Shown: positions 37,200 through 50,400 of the stretch, piece after piece
Numbering within the stretch: the stretch's first letter is position 1
Layout: each line of letters opens with the position of its first letter
Assembly (NCBI RefSeq): GCF_020520425.1
Contig: NC_079491.1
Coordinates: 22,931,449-22,995,448, forward strand
Length of the DNA stretch: 64,000 nucleotides
Source of the DNA: Spinacia oleracea
Lineage: Eukaryota; Streptophyta; Magnoliopsida; Caryophyllales; Amaranthaceae
Direction: 5' to 3'
The notes under the pieces: model-generated
What the model saw: only the letters and a program-made list of their open reading frames with translations
Databases searched by the model: none
Told to the model about the DNA's origin: nothing
Made by a program: the position numbers and the translations under genes

Positions 37200-37710
37200 T
37201 CTATCTATCTATCTATTAAATTATACTAAAACAGACACCAGGAATGACACATGTCACTTCCTGATGCAAATTTTTCCCGCCAAAAACCATTTCCTAAAAA
37301 AACATAGCTACTTTATTTTTATTTTCTCTCCTTTTGTATAAATGTTTATCCATGGAAAAAATTATAGGATTATGGAACATGACATTATTAGAAAATTTTG
37401 CTAATATTTTATTCAATTCGTCATATTAATAATAATAATAATAAATCGTACTCAATATTTTGGTCAAATTAGCATATTAATCATATCAAATATTTTAGTC
37501 AAATCACCATATTAAACATATAAAATCTATAATACGTAGTAGGGCGAAAATTGTATATTATATGATAAAATGATATGTTCAAGATTTATTAATTACGCAA
37601 TAGATTCAAGGGATAAATATTTCAGTTAAATATTTTCTAAAAATACGGTCTAATAATAATTTTCAAATATACGTGCGTGCACGAGACCTAATTTAGTTTC
37701 ATATAACTAG
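37200..37710 (+). mobile_element. Non-autonomous Helitron
   Basis: The 5' end starts TC in an ATCT run and continues TCTATTAAATTATACTAAAA then CAGACACC, a usual plant Helitron start. Near the 3' end a small GC hairpin (CGTGC-G-TGCACG, about 37671-37683) precedes two possible CTRR ends followed by T: CTAA at 37688-37691 or CTAG at 37707-37710. No target duplication is expected. The interior is non-coding. Confidence 0.55.
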
Positions 37711-38945
37711 TTTGTGGCCTAGATGATGTCCTGAATTTGGATATTGTGTCCCAAAATTTATACTACAAATGAAAATTAGAAGCAAACAATAAAAGATCTC
37801 ATATCAAAAGCACAAAAAGGAGTAACCACTAAAACAAATAATTAATGTTGTTTCTTTAAGTTGTTTTCCTTGACGGGGGAATAAATTTGCATTCCGTTAT
37901 TTTTCCCTACAACAAAAGTAGCACGAATTGTAAAGAATAAAAAGCTTGGTTCTTCATCATAAAGTAAAGAAACAGGTTGGTTATTAATTCAATTTGGATA
38001 CCTCTAAGTCTAACCTTTGATCTCAACGTATAATGATTAAGCTTCCTCAGTGGAGCATTAGGTTCGATGAATTGACATTTTAGACAATTCTCCTCTCTGC
38101 AATGTGCAAGTTTAGTCATTCGTACAAAAGAGCTTGGTGAAATGCAACATTTACAACACATCCTTCTCATTTCGGCTTAACATCCGGTTTCTCAATGACT
38201 TCGATTATTGCACCATAACCTAACTACAAGTGACCAATAGTAACCAAAACAACGATAACTCAACTTACTTAACAAAAAATACTACTCCGTACGTTACAGA
38301 AATGATTAACAAACATGTTTATACTCACTAGTTAAATTACATTTTTATGCCCATCTAGATGACTAATATAATGTATTTCCAATCTCCAATCTCCCATTAG
38401 AAATTAAATTAGTTGAATATCATTTTTAATTTTCATAAGATTTCAAGGAACTAATTAGAGATCATAAATATAAAAAGTTCACTAGAAATACCCTCTACTG
38501 TAAATAAAACACAGAAAAATACCCAAAAACGAAAAGCACAGCCAGGATCGATCTCAACAATAAGAAATATTACAAAAATACGAACAAAGACATCCATCAA
38601 ATCAACTACGGAGTAGTCATATTCCGCAAACTACATTTTTACTATACGAGGGGAATTGCTTCAAGTAGATACTACATTCACTAATCAGAGCAAGTTTACA
38701 CAGATTACGGCAGGTGAACAGTTCTCAATGGCATTCAGACCAACAATCTCAACACTGCTGAACAAATGCATATAAGCTGGGCCTCATTTCCCCCTGCACA
38801 GATATACAGACAAAGAAACCGCTATAATTTACCAAAAGAGGGTTCAAAGGAATACTACAACAGAAAGATCAGAGAAGCACAAATGACAAGGAGATTGTCA
38901 GAAAAGAACAAATGACAAGGAGATTGCCAGAAAACCAAATCGGTC
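37711..38945. other. Region between Helitron and the SmE gene
   Basis: No coding signal. The part next to 38946 should hold the SmE 3' untranslated region. A 25-bp direct duplication (CAAATGACAAGGAGATTG twice) lies at about 38880-38932. Confidence 0.45.
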
Positions 38946-41906
38946 TTACGTATTCATCATCAGAGTAATATTGTCTCCTTTCAGAAGAATCCTCCCTAAA
39001 CAAAAGGCAACAATGATTAGAAAGTGGGACTCAAGATCAAGTAAGAGAAACTAATCAAGAGATTAAAACATCGACTGTTTAATTTACCAAGTGATTTTCT
39101 GGTCTTCTTTTTGACGTTCACCTCTTCAGCATCATCTAAAACTAAATTCATGTACTCGTCAAACCCCTAAAGAAGAGATATGAATCAAAATATATAAATA
39201 CACAACAAGTCTGGAGTAGAATCATATAGTATAAAACTTTTTGAGGTGGAAGCAAAATATTTCTGCATTGCTATATTCAACAAATCACAGTACCCTTTAA
39301 GCATAAAAGCAACCCCAGGTCCTCAGTTCAACATACTATAAAACCAGTTGATTAATTTGAATATCAATTATTTCAATTACAGGAATGCAGTTCGAAGGCC
39401 GATAAGCATAAAAGTAACAGGACCCCAATAATTTAAATTATTTGAATAATTAAGAAGATCGCCACAGAATAACCTGCAGTCCGAAGGCCCAGGTTCCCCA
39501 ATATACTGTATACCAAGGCCCACATCATCTCACCCCTCCAAAGTCAACTAGGTGAAGCATAATATGTGTTTCTCCTTTAGCTTGAACATGGTAAGCATAT
39601 CCCAACATATTAACAAAATTGGCCGTGTTTACAAAGAAACAAATTGAGTCAATATGGTAACTGGACCATTGACCAGGATGTATGTTTATTGAGAAAGAAA
39701 AGGTACAGACTAAAAATTCATTGTCTAAAAAAAATGAAAGCATATTTTTAAACTACATGCTAGCTACTCATTCCTAAACTAGATGGTAGATCTTAAACAT
39801 GAAAACATATTTTTTACACTGAGCGAATTATGTGACAAGTGTCCTTGAAAACAACTTTCAAGTTCAGCAAGGTATACTAATAAGTAATAACTAACTAATC
39901 AGACACCACGGAAATGTTATGAATGAGAATCCTAAATGCCTCACGGCATAATCTCATAGGAAAACACACACTATCATTTCCAAGGAGATTCTTTTATAAT
40001 GAAATACTCCGTACTTCGTATACTATAAGTAGACACCAAGGGGGTGTCAAGTACAAGAGGGCAAAAGCCAAAAGTATCATGCCTTCGTGCTATCATGTTT
40101 AATTCAATCAACTAAGTCGAGGACTGTTAAGTGTCAATCAAATCAAACACTTGAATCCCAAGTCCTATACACTAGCCTAAAATAAGGGGGGGGGGGGGGG
40201 GGGGTGACGGGTTCCTTAGAGTTCAACTGGCTCCTTTTTATTTACGTACCACCAGACTGCTAACAGAAAGAGACCCCCAACAAATCACCAATCCAACCGT
40301 CCTTCACATGTTTCCAAGGTGATCTACATGTTACCTCGAAAATAGTTGATATGAGAAACGTTTTTATATTGATACTAGTCGCGACAAAAGGTATTGTTAC
40401 CATATCTATTTTAGGAAAAATTAACATTAATAACCCAATTATGGACAGTCTTCTCATTTTTATTCATACCACAATTTAGCTTAGAATAATCCTAACTATC
40501 ATAGTGTTAGGAATTAACATAGCTTGAGCATCAATAACGGCAGAAAATAGGGAGATGTAGATGATTTGATTACTAAACTAGGATAACAGCAAAATGTAAA
40601 GGTATTCAATCTTTCGAGGGGCTTGACTATCTCTCTTGTGAACCCTTAAAAGCTCAACATAATCCTCAATCAATATTCAACAACATAATGCTTTCACTCT
40701 CTAATCGGTCTATATATAGAGCTTTACTTCTAACAAACTAATTAACTTCTCAAGCTACTAACTCTTAATTGTAATGCTATTCCTAGAATGCCCCTCACCC
40801 TAACATTGAGTCATAGCACATAGTACCCTTCTCATAACCGTCCCAATAACCTTTTATACCAGTAAATATAAAGATATCTTTTTTAGACTTTATAGATCTA
40901 TTCAAGTCTTCTTTCTTTCTTTAGAAAGAACATAGCCAATCTACCCCTTCCAACATCACCAACCAACCCCTTCCAACATCACCAACCAACACCTGCCCAC
41001 TAATACCTCCTCTTACACCACCACCCCCTGCCCATCCGTCCTCCAACAGTAAAACCCAAACCAGACAACAACTTCGCGGGCAGAGATGTAAAAGTATGCA
41101 GGTGAAGTGTCACTGTCCTCTTTCCTTACGAAAGACACCAAGGTCACTCAAAAATGAGTAACTGATTCAAACGGAATTGGGTACACAACACCAAGGTCAC
41201 AAACCAAATAATTACAGATGACCTTGAGTCAACATTGTGGAAGAAAAGAGGGATTAAAGTAAGAGCATGCAGATGATCTAATAATGAGCAAATTAATCTG
41301 CGCCGTCAACATTTTCTAAAACAATAATTTCATCGTTGTTTTTCCCTAATTTTCCGGTGAATTAATACATAAAATGAAATTCGCATTCTTTCAATTGAAA
41401 AGGTTACATCAATCTGTACAACCCACAAACAAATACCCTCAAGCTTTGCAGGGGAAAAAAAACCACATATAAATAATAGTATGAAAATGGAGCAAACCCT
41501 AAAAATGCGAATAAATTCAATTTTAAGTCTGAGCTAGCCAATAATAATAAAAGAATAATATCGGGAAATCTTACAATAATACGGCCTTCAATCCTGGCAT
41601 CCTTCTGCTCAAACAACCAAATCTGGATACGGGCTTTCTGAACAACACCACCAAAAAATCAGAAAATATAAAGCAATAAATATTCGATAAATGTGAAATT
41701 TAGAATTATCAATGAGCTGAGGGCTTACACTTTGGAGAAACCTGAATATCAGGTTCTGGAAGATTCGAAAGTTCATCAACAAGGAGATGAGTTAGATTAT
41801 AAATTCAAGAAGAAGAAAAGAAACACAAAAATTGAGAATGGAAGTGAAAAGGCAGTGAATTTACGATAGGCTGGGTCATAATCCTCTGAACTTTGGTGCT
41901 CGCCAT
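38946..41906 (-). CDS. SmE: Small nuclear ribonucleoprotein SmE (86 aa)
   Basis: Five exons join to 261 nt: 41865-41906 (MASTKVQRIMTQPI), 41729-41755 (NLIFRFLQS), 41575-41637 (KARIQIWLFEQKDARIEGRII), 39088-39166 (GFDEYMNLVLDDAEEV and on) and 38946-38995 (RILLKGDNITLMMNT, stop). This is the complete Sm fold: Sm1 motif with the GFDEYMNLVLDDAEE strand pair, and Sm2 with LLKGDNI. SmE is one of seven core proteins forming the ring on U1, U2, U4 and U5 snRNAs in the nucleus. Length agrees with relatives (about 88 aa); the usual final Gly-Lys after MMNT is absent, because ACG is followed directly by TAA. Intron 3 is long (39167-41574). The start codon lies only about 210 bp from the left border of the 18-kb MULE. 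Confidence 0.95.
39167..41574. other. SmE intron 3, with a poly-G run
   Basis: A 2.4-kb intron with no recognised gene. It contains a run of 19 G at 40186-40204. Around 40921-41041 there are repeated CCTTCCAACATCACCAACCA words. Confidence 0.6.
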
Positions 41907-42129
41907 TGTTGCTGCTTCAAAAAGGTCTGCTCTGCTTCTGTTTTGAAATTGGTCTGCTCTGATAAAACCCTCCGTATTAGAGAAACCCCGTAGTATAGTG
42001 AATTTATAACATCGTATGAACATCGTACATTCGTACCCGTAAAACTGAAACGATCCGACCCGAATGGTACGATTCAAATCGAACCGTACCAGACTCTTAC
42101 CCAAACTAAAGGGTTCTCTTCACCTTATT

Positions 42130-42245
42130 CGCAATTTTTTGGTTGCCCTCGGGTACAGCCAAGCTGGCTGTACCCCTAACCAAACGACGTCGTGTGATGC
42201 GGGTACAGCCAGCGCTGGCTGTACCCCCGAAAACGACGTCGTTCA
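42130..42245 (+). repeat. Left terminus of the MULE: two palindromic modules
   Basis: Two copies of GGGTACAGCC-n-GGCTGTACCC (42151-42175 and 42201-42226) are separated by CTAACCAAACGACGTCGTG. The second is followed by CGAAAACGACGTCG. Each copy can fold into a short hairpin, so every module is itself symmetric inside the terminal inverted repeat. Confidence 0.8.
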
Positions 42246-42377
42246 GCATCTTTTTCCTAAGTTTCCTAAGTTTTCTAACTTTTTTTTTTTGTTACTTCTT
42301 CTTCAAGTTGCGCAATTTTTGTTCTTAGGGTTTATTTCGATTTTCTCTCTCTCCTATTTTCTCTCTCCTCTGTTTCG

Positions 42378-45300
42378 ATGGAGCTCGCAGTTATGGATAA
42401 TTCTGAAGCTCTTTTTGAATCTAATTCTGGAATTTTAAGTACATTGATGTCAGAATGTAAGTTTACATTTTTATTATTTTTATTTATTTGTTTTGATTTC
42501 AATGTTTTTGGTTTTGATTGTGTTCGATTTTATATTTTGATTTTGGATAAAATGTGTTTAGAATTTTGTTATTTTTCGTGTTTTCGCTGGATATTTCGAT
42601 TTTGATTTGTATCTTTGTTTTGGTTTTCTGCAGAATTTCTTATTTTTTTGCAATTGTACGTTAGTTTTTTGTTCGATTTTTATTCATAATTTTATTTATT
42701 ATCAATGTATATAATGTTAATGAATTTTTAGCTCAGATCTTATGAACATTATATATTTTGATAAAATACATATTATGTTATGAATTTTTGAATTGTTCTG
42801 TCCTAAAAGAAAAAATTGTTCATTGTTTAGTTATGACATTCTTAACAAATTGTGAATATTCAGTTCAAGGAAATTGAATATTGTCTACAATAATAATGAA
42901 CATTTTATTTAATGACTTTGAATGTTACGTATATTAGTAATGAACATTGCATTGAAATGTATTGTGTCTTTTTTATTTAGATAATGAACATTCTATTGTA
43001 TTATATTGAATTTTCTATTAAGATTTATTGATCATTATCTATTTTACAATGAACATTTTATTTAATATTTTTAATAATACCTATGTTCGTAATGAACATT
43101 TTACTTAAGTACATTGAACAACACCTATTTAAACATGGACATTCTATTTTAATATTTTTAACATTATTATTTTAATATTGAACATTTTATTTAAGGATAT
43201 TGAACATTTAAAATTTCAAAATGTTAGTTATTATTGAAATTGATCATTCACAATATTAACATTGAACAATCACTAATTTAACATTGAACATTTCTTCCAT
43301 TCGCAGTGAATAAGGAAGTAAGTCTTTTTGTTGAAGGGTCAGAATCTATGTTAATGATGAAGGAAGCTAAAAATGAAGACGAAGCTTATGATTTGTATAA
43401 TGAATATGCTTTTAGTAAAGGTTTTGGTATTAGGGTTGGGAAAGGTCGGAAACGTCAAAACAGTGAACTTTATACTATGAAACGGTTCTTGTGTAGCTGC
43501 GAAGGGGTTAAAGATGAAAAAAGGAAGAGAACAAGGTCTTATGCTAGATTGGATACGCGTACTGGGTGTACTGCTTTTGTTCAGTTTTCTATCGGTAAGG
43601 ATGGTGTGTGGACGGTTGTGAATCATAATATGATTCATAATCATGCTATGGTTCCTCTAAATAAGAGGCATTTGATAAGATCACAAAGGAAGGTTAGTAA
43701 GGAGACTCTTTACTTTATGTCTACTTTAAAAGCTAGTGGTGTTAAAGTGTCTGATACCTTGAGGGTTTTGAGGAAAGAAGTAGGCGGATCTCCTATGGTT
43801 GGTTTTACAGCTAGTGATGCTTATAATGCTTTATCACGTGCAAAAGCTAATAAACTTGAAGGTCATGACTGTCATCAGTTAATCAAGTATTTTGCTCAGA
43901 GAAATTCCAGTGAAGAAGGTTTTTATTATGACTTTGAGCTTAGTGAAAAAGATGGACTTTTAAGTTTCTTTTGGCGTGATGGTAGGATGAAGAGAGATTA
44001 TGATTATTTTGGGGATTTATTGGTTTTTGATAAATAAATATGATATGATTTGTGCTCCTTTTGTTGGTATGAACCATCATGCTAATAATGTTATGTTTGG
44101 AATGGGTTTTGTTATCAATGAAAAAACAGAATCTTTTAATTGGCTTTTTCAAACTTTCCTTACATCAATGGGTGGAAATCCTCCAATAACCATTATGACA
44201 GACCAAGCTCCATCCATTGCTGCTGGGATAAGGAATGTTTTTCCAGATACTAGACATAGATTATGTACGTGGCATATTGGGGAGAATTCAAAGAAGCATA
44301 TTGGGCAGTATAGAGCTTTAGATGGTTTTTCTGACATATTCAATTATTTTCTGAAGTATTGTGAAACTGCTGCTGAATTTGAATATCATTGGCCAAGGTA
44401 ATTAATTTGTATTACTTATTTACTTCAAATTAATAAATAATGTGTACTTGTAATCTTATGAGTATTTACTTATAAAGAAATGAACATTTTATTATTTCAT
44501 GTTATTACCAAGTTATATGCTTTTTCTGACTCTGAACAAATAGGTATATTCTGATGAACAAATTTGATTTTTATATTGAACATTTTGTTTTTCAGAATGT
44601 TGACTCACTATAAATGCGTTGAAAATCCATGGTTGAAGAATTTATATACAATCAGAGAGATGTGGTGTCTTGCTTATTCTAAGAACTATTGGTCTGGTGG
44701 TGTGTTATCATCACAGCGTTGTGAAACTACCAACAAGTCAGTTTCCCATCGACTTGATAAGACACAAGGCTTATGTGATTTTTATCATGTTTTTTTGGAT
44801 GTTATTTCTGAGTGGAGGAGCAAACAGAATGGTCATGACTACAGAAATTGGAAAGGTAGACCAGAAGTTGCAGCTGCAAATTGCGGAATTCTTCTTCATG
44901 CGAGAAAGATTTACACTATAGAGCATATGTTTTGTTTGAAGAACAATTTCTTAAAGGTATGGCATGTTCTCAAGAAGAAAAACGCGGAAACACGGCTACA
45001 GAGAAAAGTTATTATGTGTGGAGGCCTAAAAAAGACTTGATTAAACATGAAGTTCAGTTTAACCAAGAGACTTTTGCAGTGGATTGTACTTGTCAGTATT
45101 TTACTGAAATGGGTTTTTTATGTTCTCATGCGCTTCGTGTTTATCATGTGCATTGTGTCCCAGAGATTCCCAATCTCTATATATTGAAGAGGTGGACAAA
45201 AGCGGCTATGTGCAGTCATTTGGTTGAAGATGATGGTGAAAAGTCCAATATAGTTGCGGCTTCTGTTTGGAGGGCACAAACCCTTAGGAATTTTGTTAAG

Positions 45301-46618
45301 CTTGTTATGTCTAGTCAAGATTCTCTTCAAGCTAGGGCTGAGGTTGATTCTGCCTTTGGTCTTTTAAAAGAAAAAGTGGAGAGTATTAGGGGTACAATTG
45401 ATTTTTCTGATCCTAAAGAGGGTGAAGATATCTTTGTGCCCTTAGTAAAAAAACCCACAGAATTTAAGGAAAAAAGGTGAGAGGGATGACAGATTGAAGA
45501 GTACAGTTGAGAAAATCTACAATAAAGCTAAAGGGAATTGGAGGAAGAGAAAAGCAATATTTACAGATGCAACAAGGTTTAAGGCTCAATCTGCAGTCAT
45601 GGTAAATATTTATTAATATTGAACATATATGTTTTATAAATTGATCATTTGCACATAACTAATTGAACATTCTTTTTTTTGTTTTTTTTTTTTGCTTGGT
45701 TTTTGCAGGAGTTGGATGAAGTTGGTGCTCCTGTGATTTTCTCTAATTCTCTTAATGACTCATCTGATCTAGTTGTACTAGATCCTTCACTATTTCAGGT
45801 TGTTATCCTTGCAAAGTTTGATCATTTAGTTATAAATATATTAACATTATTATCTGATAAATGATCACTATTAATTTTTCAGGTTGATGCTTCTTTTCCG
45901 AAGCCACCTCCAAAATATTTTAGAAGAGGTGCTGTTGTTGATAAAAATGTAGAATCATCGGACAAGGTAGATAGTAATATTTAATTCTTTAAAATGAATA
46001 TTTAAATTTCTGTTTTTGAATGTCTTTTCATTTTGTGTCAATTTTAGGAAAACAATTCAACAAATGAAACCTCAAATGATTCATATGTTCATGGAAGTAC
46101 TAAAATCGATGCATGTACAAAAGTTAATGCATTATTGGCTACTAAAGCACCATCGGCTACTAAAGCACCATCGGCTACTAAAGCACCATTGGCTACTAAA
46201 GGAACATCAGCTACTAAAGCAAAAAAGGATCAGCAGAGATTTGAGTATGATATCAAGAGTGCATTTGACTTGGGACTTTCACCATCACCAATGGTTACTA
46301 AAGTTTCATCTGTTACTAAAGCTCCATCTGTTACTGAAGGTTAAGTTCAAGGACATGTTCATGCTTCAGAAATTATTCAAGTAGTACCTAAAGTTCAAGG
46401 ATCTATTCAGGCTGAAAAAATTACTCAAGTTGGATCTAAGGTTCAAGGACCTAAAGTTTCATTGGTTACTAAACCTCCGTTGGGTACTAAAGGATCTCAT
46501 CAATCTGCTAATGATAAAGCTTATTTGAAATTTAAGTATGATTCTTTTTTAGCTCTTTTTGATGAATCAATGGCTGCTGAAAAAGCCATTAAAAGTCAAG
46601 GATTTAGTAACTATTGAT
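42378..46618 (+). pseudogene. FAR1-type Mutator transposase gene, decayed
   Basis: Exons: 42378-42456 (MELAVMDNSEALFES), 43307 to about 44034, about 44038-44399, 44595-45601, 45709-45798, 45883-45966 and 46048 on. Domain order: FAR1 zinc finger (FLCSCEG, then RTGC, then HNMIHNH); MULE transposase with the first Asp in LLVFD, a second in IMTDQAPSIAAG and the RCETTNK segment; SWIM finger CTCQYF-x-CSH. The C-terminal tail has five ATKAPS-like repeats and the peptide EYDIKSAFDLGLSPSPMV. Lesions: a stop plus frame change after VFDK (about 44035), a frame change near 44915, one in an A-run near 45472, and an in-frame stop at 46342 beyond which the frame continues to 46618. The transposase would bind the element ends and cut in the nucleus. 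The tail after the SWIM finger is longer than usual for the family. Confidence 0.85.
46132..46230 (+). repeat. 18-bp coding minisatellite in the transposase tail
   Basis: The unit GGCTACTAAAGCACCATC is repeated about five times in frame, giving ATKAPS repeats. Related TKAPS/TKVSS words recur at 46290-46340 and 46450-46500. Confidence 0.75.
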
Positions 46619-47413
46619 TATTGAGTTGAAAATTTGTACGTGCATTTATTTGTACTGAACATTTAGTTTAAATAGAATGATCATTGAGGTCAAACGTTTT
46701 GATCATTTATTTATAATAGAATGAACATTTAGGTAAGGTAGTACGTGCTCTTATTGTGTTTGAACATTTAGTTTTAATAGAATGAATATTGAGGTCAAAC
46801 ATTTTGATCATCACTATTTTTCATAATATTTTATGTTTGAATTTATTTTATGTTTTTTTAAGACATCCTTCTGAAGTTTATGAACATTTTAGTCAAATAT
46901 ATTCAACATTATCTACTTTTGATTTTGAACAATACACATTTGTCAATGTGTTTCTATTTAAAGATTTTGAACAATACGAATTTCAAAGTGAATATTCTAT
47001 ATGAAAATTTTGAGCATTAAGTATTTCTAAAATGAACATTTTATTGAAATACAATGAATATTAGTAATTTTAAAATTGAACATTATATTGAAATACAATG
47101 AATATTAGTAATTTTCATATTGATTATTACTTATTTTCTCAATGAACATTATTTAACGATATTAATCTTTATATATAATTTTCATAAAATCAAGCAGTTA
47201 ATAAATATTTATATTGTATGCATTATTGAGTTGCAAATTTTGTTGTGCATTTGATTCAATACTGCAAAGGAAACTGAATATTAAACATAAAAGAAATGAA
47301 CACTAAGTCATATGTTTTTGAACAAACCACCAAAATACCCAAATATTTACTTTACATTGTACTAAAAATCTATCTTTGTTTGTTAACCTTCTTACTATCT
47401 GCTTAATTTTTCA
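46619..47413. repeat. Space between the convergent MULE genes, TGAACATT-rich
   Basis: About 0.8 kb between the 3' ends of transposase and protease genes. It holds dense TGAACATT, TGATCATT and TGAATATT words on the plus strand and no reading frame. No obvious terminator or polyadenylation signal stands out. Confidence 0.6.
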
Positions 47414-50400
47414 TTAACTCCTCCATGCTTCATTTATGTTTGACTCATGCTTTTCAATTTGCTTTGAAAGCATTAGGAGACCACAGAAAGTGACACGAAG
47501 CTTCCTTATTTGATTTGTCTGTATATCAAAAATTAAAAAAAAATTAAAAATGTTTTATGAAATCCAAATATTAAATTATAAAATTAGGAATATAAAAGAA
47601 ATTCAACAGACAGAACACTAAAACAGAAAAGACAAAAACAATAAAAATAATGAATAAAATACGAAAGAAGAATGAACAAAATTAAATTTACATCATTTGC
47701 CTTCAAGTCACAGATCCATTCATGTCTTGGATCACCAGTATAGGTCTCCATGTGCTTCATGACATACACACCGCAGTTTGTATAGTCCTTCGTGCTTCTC
47801 CATTTCATCTTGAGCAAATTCATTTCATACTTTTGCATTGGTTCTACGTCATAACCAAATGTGCCCATATATTTTGCAAAAGCATCCAACTGGAATTTTG
47901 GTTCAAAATTGTAAGATAATTATCTTTTGACGTTTCAAATATACATTTATGAAGGATTTATTTCTTACCACAACTTCTGGGTGTCCCTCGTATTTATCTT
48001 CAAATTTTACATTTCTTGGTAGAGGCCTGTTGTCAATTACATCCACAGTTGCATTGTAATGGTTGATGACTAGGAGATAGAAGTGTTTTGCAGCAAGAAC
48101 GGGAATGAATATCTGAAAAAGAGGTAATTATTTAAGTTAAAAACAATGAATAATAATATACATTAAAATGAACATTAAAGTTTTAGGAATGGGTTAGAAG
48201 TTATATAGGTTTACCTGTTTAAATTGATGAATGTTTTTGAAATTATAGTTATTCAGTTCATCGTTAATCCTGCTTTGAAAATCATCAAGCCTTTTTTCGT
48301 AGGAGGATCCTGCTGGACATACCTTGTTTGTGCACATAATATGCTGCATTTAAAGATAATATCATTCAATTAAAAAGATATGTAAAATTATTTACAATGA
48401 TAATGAACATTTCAATTTAATCATTCGTACTTTTTATCTTAATTTTGTTGAACATTAATTATTTCAATAATGAATATTCCATTTCAAACTTTTGAACATT
48501 ATGTGTTGTAATTATGAACATTCTATTTAAATATATTAAACATTACTTGTTTTTATATAAACAACATGAACATTTTAAATAACATCAATTATTATACTTA
48601 CATATGGAACTGTTGAAAGAAAGAGTTTATCTTTATGGTCCTTTGCATTTAGATACTTCGACCATGAATCAATCACACAGTCAACCACTTCCACTTCATC
48701 AACCAGTGTTTTCATGTCTTCTCTATTGATGTAGTTATATCCATCAAAATAAAGAAGCTCACTACAAAAAGGAAGTAAATTAGGAGGAAGTATTCGAATT
48801 TAAATTTTAAATTACTTTTACGTGAAATTAAAGAAAATACCTGTTGTCCTGACCACTTAACACATAATCTGCTAGGCTTTGATGCATTGTGTCCAGATTT
48901 TTGAACAAGTCTCGATACTTGACCAAATATGGAGAAGAGAAGGCAGCCGGTAGTTTGTGAATCCTCTGAGGTCTTTTTCCTTTGTCACCTTTCTCATTTC
49001 TGTATATACAAAAAAATTAACAAAAAATCGACTTAATTATAAAAAGAACATATAAGATTAAGAGTATGAACATATAAGATTAAGAGTACGAACCTATAAG
49101 ATAAATAAAGAGAAAGAATATAAAATTCCAGAAGAAGAACCAAGAAGTTAACAGGTTTGAACAAGAAAGAACAAATAATTTTAAAGTATGAACATATAAA
49201 GTAAAAGAATGAACAAAAAGTACAAAAAGAAAGAACATAACATTCCAGAAGAATGATCCAAGAATTTAACAAGTATGAACAAAAACTAGAAGAGTATGAA
49301 CATATTAAACAAGTTTGAACAAAACTTATAAAAAGAATGAATATTAACGAAAAACAAAAAGATTAAAAAGTTAAATCATGACATTTTAAATAACCAAAAC
49401 ATTATTATGTCTTTAAAATAGTTTTCATAATATAACCAAAGTTTCACAAATACAAATTCAGTCTGAATACAGTTAAAATTTACCCTTCTCCTTCATCTTC
49501 TTTTTCCTCTTTGTCTTCAAAAATTTCGTCCAATTTCAAATCTGTTTTTGTGCTTGAAATTAATGTTGATATTGAGACTTCATTCAGTGGAGTTTTTGGT
49601 GAAGGAAGAGAAGATTGTCCTGCACCAACAGATTGTTCAGCTTCCACTGCTATTTTCACCTGTAATTTTGTAGGAGTATGAGGTTCTACTGGCTCCTCAG
49701 CCATTTGTGTTGCAACCTTGTTCTCAAGAACTTGTGGTTCAGCATTTTCATTTGTCTTTTTTGTTGCAGGCTGCTCCTCAACCCATCTGGTGTAACCTTC
49801 TTCTTAATCACTTGTGGTGCAGGATCCTTTTCATTTCTCACTTCTGGTGCAGGCTTCTCTTGAATTATATTAGTTACATGCATCATTTCTGATACATGCA
49901 ACTCGGGCTCCACTGTAGTTGCATCCAAGCTCACAGTCTTCTCTTCTTGTACAACAATGTTCTCCACTGTTGTTTTTTGTTCTTCTGAAGCTGGTTCACT
50001 CACTTGTGATTCTGCTTGGATCATTTTCTTAGCTTTTGCATTTTCATTTTCTTTTTTCTCTTCCTCCCTTCTTTGTTTTAGATTCAGCATAGCAGAAGCC
50101 AAAGATTCATCTATTTCTTCCAGTGACAAACTTGGCGTAGAGGTGGATGTACCAGCTTTTTGACCTTTCAACTTGTCATCATCTACCATCGGTGATGGTG
50201 TAAGTCCCAAGTCGAAAGCTTTCTTGATATTATACTCATATCTCTTGTTATCCTTTTTTGCTTTCTTTTTCTCCAGATCAATTGCATCCAACAACTCTTT
50301 TTCTTTCTCCAATAGAGCCTTAATGAAGTCATCAGACCACTCATCTTGGCTTAATGATGGTTCTTTTGCCATTTTAGACAAGAACTCTTCCACTTTAGAT

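Noticed and set aside
42720-43300. CRISPR-like regularly spaced repeats
   Set aside because: The repeated word is only about 8 bp, imperfect and irregularly spaced, in a plant nuclear intron.
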